A DNA stretch of 5,933 bases from Candidatus Poribacteria bacterium (GTDB lineage Bacteria; Poribacteria; WGA-4E; WGA-3G), in the NCBI GenBank assembly GCA_028818995.1, contig JAPPMR010000578.1, positions 1 to 5,933 of the forward strand. Direction: 5' to 3'. Positions 1 through 5,933 of this stretch are shown here, piece by piece; positions within the stretch are counted from its first letter, which is position 1, and every line of letters starts with the position of its first letter. A program made the translations under genes and the position numbers. The notes under the pieces are model-generated. The model saw only the letters and a list, made by a program, of their open reading frames with translations. It searched no databases and had not been told where the DNA came from.

Positions 1-378
1 CTCTTACATACATTGCGGACATCTGAACGCGAAAAGGAACTCCTTGAATTTGAGGTGAAGGAACTTGCTGCAGCAAGCCTCCAAGAAGGTGAAGAGGAAG
101 AGCTGACTGCCGAGATGCACGTCCTAAACAACGCAGAAGAATTGTATGAATCCGCAAATATAGTGTATGAGCAACTTGATGGACAGGACGACTTTGGAGG
201 CACAAGTTCTGGTGGAAGCGGCTCAGTTTTACAAAATCTAAGAGATTCCGTTAAGACCTTCGCGAAATTATCTGAAATGGATGCAAGTCTTTCGGAGTTG
301 AGCGAGCGGATAGATTCATCATTATATGAACTTGAGGATATTGCTTCACAAATTCGTCAGTATGCAGATACTGTATAA
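1..378 (+). pseudogene. recN: RecN DNA repair ATPase, middle part, ended by in-frame stop
   Basis: This is the 5'-truncated first piece of RecN, the SMC-like cytosolic ATPase that acts in double-strand break repair. The frame is open from base 1, so the true start and the Walker A half of the ATPase lie upstream of the window. What is visible is Glu/Lys/Leu-rich, helical coiled-coil arm sequence. It includes the family-typical stretch SEREKELLEFEVKELAAA followed by GEEEEL, and later a heptad-like LSELSERIDSSLYELEDIA. The internal ATG/TTG codons near base 13 are not real starts. A Gly/Ser-rich run at 196-225 looks like a small insertion in the arm. The frame ends at TAA 376-378, right after QIRQYADTV. 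In other RecN proteins this point is followed without a break by the segment that here lies downstream of the stop. Family assignment is confident. Whether the locus is dead, misread by sequencing, or translated as two pieces cannot be decided here. Confidence 0.85.
376..378 (+). other. In-frame TAA stop interrupting recN
   Basis: The codons read gat-act-gta-TAA-ttc-aac-cca, with homologous RecN sequence on both sides and no frame change. RecN proteins commonly have an acidic residue at this place (a pattern like E-F-D-P-x-R-L, recalled from the family). A single GAA-to-TAA change would therefore explain it. TAA also ends the next two genes in this window, so the codon is not reassigned in this organism. 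Confidence 0.9.
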
Positions 379-402
379 TTCAACCCAAACCGTCTTGCCC
401 AA

Positions 403-1197
403 GTGACTGATCGGTTGGAACTTATTTCTAAATTCAAGCGGCGATATGGTAATACTATATCGGAGATGATAAATTATCAGACAGAAGCAGAACGAAAGTT
501 GGAGGATTTAGAACTCGGATCCGATAAAATAGATGGACTTAAAGCGCAAATTCAAGAAATAAAACAGGATATACTTCAGTTATGTGTTATGTTGTCCGAT
601 AAGCGTAAAAAAGTTGCTGAAGGGCTTTCAGCGTCGGTTGAGAAGGAACTGCAGGAACTTGGCATGGAAAAAGCGGAATTTCGGACATTGGTAGAACCTA
701 TCCAAGATGAAAATGGTTTTCTTTTGATTGATGGAAATCGTTATGCGTGCCGTGAGCACGGTATGGATAAAGTTGAGTTCTTAATTGCGCCAAACGTCGG
801 TTCTGAGTTGCGTCCGTTGGCAAGAATCGCATCGGGTGGCGAAATATCCCGTGTCATGCTGGCACTAAAAACAGTTCTGGTTCAAGTTGACAACATCCCG
901 ACTGTACTTTTTGATGAGATTGATAGCGGTATCGGTGGCAAAATCGCTGATGTCGTTGGTATGAAATTAAAAGAACTTTCCCAATCTGCCCAAGTTATCT
1001 GCATTACACATTTACCGCAGATTGCTCGTTTCGCTGACCGTCATTTTTTAGTTGAGAAAGAGGTGGTAGGTGAACGAACGTTGATTAATGCTAAACCCTT
1101 GACTGAAGCTGAACGTGTCACTGAAATCGCACGTATGCACGGTGGAAAAGAGACGGAAGTCGGGCTTGCCCATGCGCGTGAACTATTGAGTGGATAG
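403..1197 (+). CDS. recN: RecN C-terminal half (ABC ATPase head), same frame after the stop
   Basis: This is the second piece of RecN, in the same frame as bases 1-378. RecN-like sequence resumes directly after the stop at 379 (FNPNRLAQV, then RLELISKFKRRYG, a hallmark of the arm returning to the head). GTG 403 is only the first possible start codon in this frame. It has no Shine-Dalgarno-like sequence upstream, so independent initiation is doubtful. Domains counted from that GTG: coiled-coil return arm about 1-85; ABC signature ARIASGGEISRVMLALK about 140-156; Walker B with catalytic Glu and D-loop in PTVLFDEIDSGIGG about 165-180; H-loop VICITHLPQIARFAD about 198-212; and a normal C-terminal tail ending ARELLSG. 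Together with the upstream piece and the roughly 170 residues expected before the window, the length fits the family's usual 550-580. No motif residue is damaged, which argues for a recent lesion, a sequencing error or tolerated translation. The stop is TAG. Confidence 0.88.
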   Translation: MTDRLELISKFKRRYGNTISEMINYQTEAERKLEDLELGSDKIDGLKAQIQEIKQDILQLCVMLSDKRKKVAEGLSASVEKELQELGMEKAEFRTLVEPIQDENGFLLIDGNRYACREHGMDKVEFLIAPNVGSELRPLARIASGGEISRVMLALKTVLVQVDNIPTVLFDEIDSGIGGKIADVVGMKLKELSQSAQVICITHLPQIARFADRHFLVEKEVVGERTLINAKPLTEAERVTEIARMHGGKETEVGLAHARELLSG

Positions 1198-1221
1198 TCT
1201 CCCTCAAAGGATCATTTAAAA

Positions 1222-4200
1222 ATGGATGAAAGGTTTACACAATCAAACGGCACAAACGTCTATACTGGCTGTGAGTTGCTCGTCAAAGGTTCATTAGAGA
1301 GTGGCGTTAGTCTGATGACAGGGTATCCCGGTTCACCGCTTGCTGAGGTATTTGATGTTCTGGAGCGTAATGCCGATCTCCTCAAATCAAATGGCATCGT
1401 AGCACAGATAGCCAATAACGAGGCGTTAAGTATTGCCCGGTTGAACGGTTCGCAAATGGCAGATATGCGAGCAATCACATTTATGAAGAGTGTAGGGTTG
1501 CATGTTGCGTCTGATGCGCTCGCCATTAGTAATATGGCAGGTACAACCGGTGGTGCTGTCGTTGTTGTGGGCGATGATACGTGGTCCTATAGCACACAAG
1601 TTCCTGCTGATTCACGTGTGTTAGCACGACATCTCTATATGCCGCTTTTAGAGCCATCAACTTGGCAAGAGATGAAAAATTGGATTAATTATGCGTTTGA
1701 GATTTCTGCTGCATCAAACCTCTATACCTGCTATTTAACAACGCAGAATCAGGCAGATGGTGGCGGAATTGTTGAATTACACCCAAATAATCCGCCAGCC
1801 ATTAGCCAAATTGCGCAAACCGAATTGAATACAGAATTGATCTCTACAGATGATCGCGTGGTCTTACCGCCTGATACTGCCCGTATTGAAATTGAGACCC
1901 TCCGAGAACGGTTTCCCGCTGCGCTCAAAACAGCGAAGCGATTAGGACTCAACGAAATTCTCTATCCTGCAAATAGTAATGGGAATTCGGAATCCGTTCA
2001 AACACAACGTAGAATCGGATTCGTAACGTCAGGTTTTAGCTATATTTATCTGGAACATGCCTTAACTGAACTAAACCTCAGCGGTTCAGTCCCTATCCTC
2101 AAACTCGGTATGACACACCCACTTGACGAAGATATTATCTTCGAGTTTGCAAAGGGATTAGATGAATTGTTTGTCATTGAAGAGAAACGTCCTCTCCTTG
2201 AAAATGAAATTAAGGCATTTCTGACACAGAAGTATCAGGAAGGGAATCTGGATAAGTATGTCAAAGTGTGGGGCAAACATTTTCCAGAGGGATTACCCGG
2301 AATTCCAATAGAAGCGGGTTTAGACACTTCTATTCTGATTCAACGTTTAATTTCGCTCTTGTCAAACAATGGAAAAGGGACTCAATATGCAAAAAGTGTC
2401 CTTGTAGATACAGCACTTTTTGAAAAAGAAGCGCAGCTGCAGCAAGAGGTAGCTGAAATCAAAACTGATATTCCAGCCCGCACTCCCACTTTCTGTCCCG
2501 GGTGTCCACACCGAGACTCCTCCAGCGTTTTTCTTGAAATTACAAATCAATTTATGGACACCACGTATATGCAGAAACACCACGATTCACCGCCAGTTGA
2601 TCTGGTTTTTCACGGTGATATCGGGTGCTATTCAATGCTAAAATACGAACCCTTTCCGCGCTTGATGCACAATCTTTCAGCAATGACGTTGGGCGGTGGT
2701 GCAGGTGCGGGTATAGATCCGTTTATTGTCAACAAGCAGATCGTTTTCATGGGGGATTCAACCTTCTTTCACGGTGGCATGTCCGCAATCTCCGACTCCA
2801 TCAAAAATAATCAGGATATTGCCTATATTATATTAGACAATCAAACAACGGCAATGACAGGACACCAACCGACACCTGCTGGCGAAATGGACATTCTCGG
2901 AAATCCGACTTTTGCACAAGACATTGAAAAAGTTGTACAGGGATTGGCAGGAAATTCTGAGATTACGATTGTCCGAGTAAATCCAGAAGATCGGTTGAAC
3001 TATAAAAAATATCTTGAGAAGGCAATTTTGAGAGATGGTGTCAAAATTATCATTGCGGACAAAGAATGTGCAATTACCTTCCACAGACGCCGCCGACGCG
3101 AACAACAAGCAATCAAAGAAAAAGATGGCTTCTTGAAGGTTGAAAAACATATCAATATTACATCGGAAGTCTGTGAGTTTTGTTTAGAATGTACAAAATC
3201 TACAGGATGTCCTGCCCTAAAAATTGTTGATACCGACTATGGAAACAAAATAGCAATTGATCGTTCTAACTGTGTAACCGATGGTGCCTGTGCGCGAATT
3301 AAATGGGCATGTCCTTCCTTTGAAGAAGTTGTTATCACACGGAAACGTCCACCCCGTACACAATATGTCCACCAAATTGAAAAACCTAAACAGACAGACG
3401 AAGAATCCGCAAATGAGTGGGAAGATTCAGGGATATCTGGATTACTTTCACAACTCGGATTAAACGGAGGGCAGCCTTTACCGCCACCGCCGCCACAAAC
3501 TTTTGATAGAGTTTGGAGTGCTTATGCTGCGGGTGTTGGTGGGATGGGTATCGGCACAATCTCTAAAATTCTTGTTGTTGCAGGGTATATCCAAGGGTAT
3601 GATGTGCATTTCTGTGATAGAAAAGGTTTAGCGATACGGAATGGCGGTGTCTATACACACGTAACTTATACAAATAATGGTGGTAAGATTTCACCGATTA
3701 TCCCTTACGGCAAAGCGGATCTTGTCATGGGACTTGACATTTTGGAGACGGTTCGGGGTATTACATCCGATTCGGTTTTCCGTGTGGCATCGTCTGGGCG
3801 TACCGCCGCCGTTGTCAATACGGCTAAAACAGAGACGATGACAACCCTCATTGGGAAGGATAGTTTTGAGACTGATGATTTAGAAGCGGCTATTGAACAA
3901 AATACGAATGCCTATGTTGGAATCAATCTATTTGACATTTCCGAACAATTGTTCAGCACAAAACTATACGCGAATATCATGCTAATAGGAGTAGCGTTCC
4001 AGCGCGGTTTGATGCCACTTGAGTTGGAACCTTTGAAACTTGCGTTGAAGCAGATGGTCAGACGTTCCGATTTGCAACAGAATCTCAATGCTTTGGAAAT
4101 TGGAAGATACCTTGCAGTCAATGAAAAAGTTGATAGCACTCTACTGCAACATACATCCGATGTTTCAAAACAGACATACACAGAGACATTAGTGGAAAAA

Positions 4201-4899
4201 AGAGGTATTCTATCAGAAAAATTCCGTGGTAAACGTCTGGCAGATTCATACCTTAGTTTAGTTGAGGATATCGTTAAGAAAGTTAGTTTAGATGAGGCGA
4301 CACATCGAAGTCTTGCCCTTTATACTTATGATTTAATTCAGTTTGAAAATATAGACTACGCTCGGTTATACATTGAGAAAATAGAACAGATTCACGAAAA
4401 AGACTTTGGTGACTACCGTGCCACACAAGCTGCTATTAAATACTTACACAAAGTGATGCTAATTAAAGATGAGGTATATGTCTCACACTTGTTGACAAGC
4501 AAAGAAAAGTTCGCCCGCGATAAGGTCCGATACAATGTTGATGAGAAAAACGGTGATAAAATACGATATTTACATCTCAATCGTCCCCATTTCACTGTGA
4601 TGGGTTTTGATATTGAACATGATATGGATACTCGTAATTGGATGTTACACTTGATGAAACGTATGAAGTTTCTAAGACGCTGGTTATCGCAGTGGCACGC
4701 AAAAGAGAAGGAATTCCGAGATTGGTATATCAAAGAAGTGATAGATACCTTTTCACCGACAAATGATGAGAACTATGCAAAGCATGTTGAGGCATTAGAA
4801 TGCATTGAAACGGTTCGAGGGTATAGGGAAGTTCGTTATCCGACAATGGAAGCAGCAAAACAAACGGTTGAAAAATTGCTTGCTTCAGAGTCATCGTAA
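1222..4899 (+). CDS. Fused indolepyruvate-type 2-oxoacid:ferredoxin oxidoreductase (IorA-IorB-DUF6537-like)
   Basis: This 1225-residue cytosolic enzyme is predicted to oxidatively decarboxylate aryl 2-oxoacids such as indolepyruvate to the acyl-CoA, passing electrons to ferredoxin. The reaction may also run in reverse. Domains in order: PFOR-like domain I about 10-190, with TGYPGSP (33-39) and a Glu in NNEA (E67) that probably contacts TPP; domain II about 264-370; TPP domain from CPGCPHR (425-431) through GDSTFFHGG (511-519) and ILDNQTTAMTGHQP (537-550); ferredoxin-like segment with C651, C654, C657, C663 and C684, D687, C690, C697; linker PPPPP (754-758); gamma/IorB domain from GVGGMGIG (771-778) to about 970; and a C-terminal region about 1000-1220 resembling DUF6537, with NWMLHLMKRMKFLRRW and a late ETVRGY. 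ATG 1222 is supported by AAAGGA at 1206-1211. It lies 24 bases after recN. The exact substrate is inferred from family likeness; the family call is strong. Confidence 0.88.
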   Translation: MDERFTQSNGTNVYTGCELLVKGSLESGVSLMTGYPGSPLAEVFDVLERNADLLKSNGIVAQIANNEALSIARLNGSQMADMRAITFMKSVGLHVASDALAISNMAGTTGGAVVVVGDDTWSYSTQVPADSRVLARHLYMPLLEPSTWQEMKNWINYAFEISAASNLYTCYLTTQNQADGGGIVELHPNNPPAISQIAQTELNTELISTDDRVVLPPDTARIEIETLRERFPAALKTAKRLGLNEILYPANSNGNSESVQTQRRIGFVTSGFSYIYLEHALTELNLSGSVPILKLGMTHPLDEDIIFEFAKGLDELFVIEEKRPLLENEIKAFLTQKYQEGNLDKYVKVWGKHFPEGLPGIPIEAGLDTSILIQRLISLLSNNGKGTQYAKSVLVDTALFEKEAQLQQEVAEIKTDIPARTPTFCPGCPHRDSSSVFLEITNQFMDTTYMQKHHDSPPVDLVFHGDIGCYSMLKYEPFPRLMHNLSAMTLGGGAGAGIDPFIVNKQIVFMGDSTFFHGGMSAISDSIKNNQDIAYIILDNQTTAMTGHQPTPAGEMDILGNPTFAQDIEKVVQGLAGNSEITIVRVNPEDRLNYKKYLEKAILRDGVKIIIADKECAITFHRRRRREQQAIKEKDGFLKVEKHINITSEVCEFCLECTKSTGCPALKIVDTDYGNKIAIDRSNCVTDGACARIKWACPSFEEVVITRKRPPRTQYVHQIEKPKQTDEESANEWEDSGISGLLSQLGLNGGQPLPPPPPQTFDRVWSAYAAGVGGMGIGTISKILVVAGYIQGYDVHFCDRKGLAIRNGGVYTHVTYTNNGGKISPIIPYGKADLVMGLDILETVRGITSDSVFRVASSGRTAAVVNTAKTETMTTLIGKDSFETDDLEAAIEQNTNAYVGINLFDISEQLFSTKLYANIMLIGVAFQRGLMPLELEPLKLALKQMVRRSDLQQNLNALEIGRYLAVNEKVDSTLLQHTSDVSKQTYTETLVEKRGILSEKFRGKRLADSYLSLVEDIVKKVSLDEATHRSLALYTYDLIQFENIDYARLYIEKIEQIHEKDFGDYRATQAAIKYLHKVMLIKDEVYVSHLLTSKEKFARDKVRYNVDEKNGDKIRYLHLNRPHFTVMGFDIEHDMDTRNWMLHLMKRMKFLRRWLSQWHAKEKEFRDWYIKEVIDTFSPTNDENYAKHVEALECIETVRGYREVRYPTMEAAKQTVEKLLASESS

Positions 4900-4944
4900 C
4901 GTATAGCATCTGTTTTCTGTAGAATCGCGTAGGAATGGTATTAT

Positions 4945-5826
4945 ATGGACAATCCACATAGAATCACAGGTCAAACACGGATTGTAGGTGTAATCGGGGC
5001 ACCAGTTTCACATAGTCGTTCCCCTCAGATGCATAATGCTGCTCTTATTAAAGCAGGACTTGATTATATCTATGTCCCGTTCCATGTGGATGCTGACGCA
5101 GTGGCTGAGGCGATGCATGGGTTTAAGGCACTCAATGTGGTCGGAATCAATGTCACACTTCCGCATAAACAAGCGGTGATACCTTTTTTGACATCTATTT
5201 CACGGGCGGCGAAACTCATAGGAGCAGTGAATACGCTTAGTTTTGTTGATGGAGAGATATACGGTGACAACACGGATGCCCCAGGATTTTTAAGAGCATT
5301 GGAGGAAACTGGTGCCTCAGTGCCTGTCGGTGAAGATGTTGTTGTGTTAGGTGCCGGTGGTTCAGCACGGGCAATTGTGGTTGCTTTGGCACTTGCTGGT
5401 GTGCGTTCAGTTGTTATTGCCAACCGAACGGTATCAAAGGCAGTTGGTTTAGCCGAAGAACTTTCCGAAAAGATTAGTGAGCAGGAGGAAGAATCTGAAC
5501 ATAAAACCATTCTCAAAGGAATGGGATTACAAGATTCTCAATTGCCGGATGCAGTGAAGGGCAGCGCATTGCTCGTCAATACAGCTACATCAAGCATGGA
5601 TACCACACATCCACTTTTAATTCAGCCAGATTGGCTGCAACCGAGTACTATTGTTTACGATATTGTATATACTCCGCCGATGACAACGTTATTAACAACA
5701 GCAGCTGAAAAGGGATGCAAAATTGTAGGTGGAATCGGTATGTTGGTGCATCAGGGGGCAATCGCTTTTGAGCGGTGGACAGGGGTTGAACCGTGTGTAA
5801 ACACGATGAGAGAAGCACTTTCATAA
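4945..5826 (+). CDS. aroE: Shikimate dehydrogenase (NADP+)
   Basis: AroE reduces 3-dehydroshikimate to shikimate with NADPH in the cytosolic shikimate pathway to chorismate and aromatic amino acids. At 293 residues it is complete and slightly longer than the usual 270-290. The substrate domain has PVSHSRSPQMHN (20-31), where S24 and S26 should bind the shikimate carboxylate. NVTLPHK (69-75) carries the catalytic K75, GAVNT (93-97) carries N96, and GDNTD (107-111) carries the catalytic D111. The nucleotide domain has GAGGSARA (136-143) and ANRT (159-162), whose Arg is typical of NADP preference. The C-terminal GGIGMLVHQGAIAFERWTG (262-280) returns to the active site with Q270. A charged stretch at about 171-190 (EELSEKISEQEEESE) is a little longer than usual. 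The NTATSSM segment (212-218) has Ser where many relatives have Gly before Met. ATG 4945 follows AGGA (4931-4934) at 10 bases. It lies 45 bases after the oxidoreductase, with no terminator seen between, so co-transcription is plausible. Confidence 0.95.
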   Translation: MDNPHRITGQTRIVGVIGAPVSHSRSPQMHNAALIKAGLDYIYVPFHVDADAVAEAMHGFKALNVVGINVTLPHKQAVIPFLTSISRAAKLIGAVNTLSFVDGEIYGDNTDAPGFLRALEETGASVPVGEDVVVLGAGGSARAIVVALALAGVRSVVIANRTVSKAVGLAEELSEKISEQEEESEHKTILKGMGLQDSQLPDAVKGSALLVNTATSSMDTTHPLLIQPDWLQPSTIVYDIVYTPPMTTLLTTAAEKGCKIVGGIGMLVHQGAIAFERWTGVEPCVNTMREALS

Positions 5827-5842
5827 ATGAAAAAAGGATATT

Positions 5843-5887
5843 ATGGTAGATTTTGAATTATTTATATACTTTGCACAGCGAGGTTAG
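5843..5887 (+). pseudogene. Possible gene start cut off by a palindromic repeat
   Basis: An A-rich AAGGA (5834-5838) lies just before ATG 5843, which opens a 14-codon frame, MVDFELFIYFAQRG, that ends at TAG 5885-5887. The start looks hydrophobic and aromatic, like the beginning of a membrane protein, but it is too short to identify. The stop falls inside the hairpin at 5878-5897, so one reading is a gene whose 5' end was interrupted when the repeat arrived. It may equally be a chance frame. A second ATG at 5827, abutting the aroE stop, gives only nine codons. Confidence 0.2.
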
Positions 5888-5897
5888 GAAACCTCGC
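5878..5897. repeat. Perfect 8-bp inverted repeat (hairpin), possible dispersed palindrome
   Basis: The arms GCGAGGTT (5878-5885) and AACCTCGC (5890-5897) are exact reverse complements around a 4-base loop AGGA. The stem is GC-rich inside an AT-rich intergenic tail. A second CGAGG at 5902-5906 can pair instead with the CCTCG of the right arm (5892-5896), giving an alternative 5-bp hairpin. No run of T follows, so it is not a typical intrinsic terminator, although it could slow 3' decay of the aroE message. The pattern resembles small dispersed palindromic elements, but only one copy is in the window. Confidence 0.6.
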
Positions 5898-5933
5898 CTA
5901 CCGAGGGACGCAAGTGTTTATTTATGTTGTATT

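Noticed and set aside
376..378. TAA read as a sense codon through an alternative genetic code
   Set aside because: TAA also ends the oxidoreductase and aroE at positions that match the families' normal C-termini, so TAA works as a stop in this genome.
2625..2810. Plus-strand overlapping frame within the TPP domain
   Set aside because: The main frame here carries the conserved GDSTFF and IGC motifs. The alternative frame has no family likeness.
4900..4944. Promoter or terminator between the oxidoreductase and aroE
   Set aside because: I found no stable inverted repeat and no convincing -35/-10 pair. Only a ribosome-site-like AGGA before aroE is supportable.
5070..5516. 148-codon open frame on the minus strand inside aroE
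   Set aside because: It lies entirely within a clearly real AroE coding sequence, its translation is Ser/Thr/Ala-rich with no recognisable domain, and it is a typical antisense shadow. The same holds for the minus-strand frames inside the oxidoreductase gene (for example 2833-3150 and 4413-4733).
5878..5933. Intrinsic terminator after aroE
   Set aside because: The hairpin is good but is followed by CTACCGAGGG rather than a T-run, so the key part of the signal is missing.
1..5933. CRISPR array, tRNA, rRNA or transposase
   Set aside because: There are no regularly spaced direct repeats, no cloverleaf-like segment and no transposase-like protein on either strand. Nearly all the sequence is explained by three housekeeping-type genes.

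Overview
The window is a compact stretch in which all genes lie on the plus strand: the downstream two thirds of recN (DNA repair), a very large fused 2-oxoacid (indolepyruvate-type) ferredoxin oxidoreductase, and aroE (shikimate dehydrogenase). The gaps between genes are 24 and 45 bases. There is no recognisable terminator or promoter between them, so they may be co-transcribed. The base composition is moderately AT-rich, and the gene families are bacterial. RecN and AroE are widespread in bacteria, and the oxidoreductase points to an organism that uses ferredoxin-linked 2-oxoacid chemistry. I cannot name the phylum from sequence alone. An uncultured environmental lineage such as Candidatus Poribacteria is a guess, not a result.

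Layout. Bases 1-1197 are recN in one continuous reading frame, cut at the 5' end by the window edge and split by a single in-frame TAA at 376-378. On both sides of the stop the protein still reads as RecN, and the signature motif, Walker B and H-loop of the C-terminal ATPase half are intact. Bases 1222-4899 encode a 1225-residue protein that combines, in order, an IorA-like alpha part (PFOR domain I, domain II, TPP-binding domain), a ferredoxin-like insert, a pentaproline linker, an IorB-like gamma domain, and a C-terminal extension resembling the DUF6537 region of fused IORs. Bases 4945-5826 encode a complete 293-residue AroE with its substrate, catalytic and NADP-binding motifs. The last 107 bases hold a short ribosome-site-plus-ATG reading frame that stops inside a perfect 8-bp hairpin, which may be a dispersed palindromic repeat.

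Functional reading. The oxidoreductase should interconvert aryl 2-oxoacids and aryl-CoA thioesters with ferredoxin. AroE makes shikimate on the way to aromatic amino acids. Both therefore touch aromatic amino acid metabolism, but this link is only inferred from position. recN is functionally unrelated and probably shares the transcript by chance. The points most worth a second look are the RecN stop codon, the mixed IOR architecture with its CxxDxxC ferredoxin motif, and the terminal palindrome.
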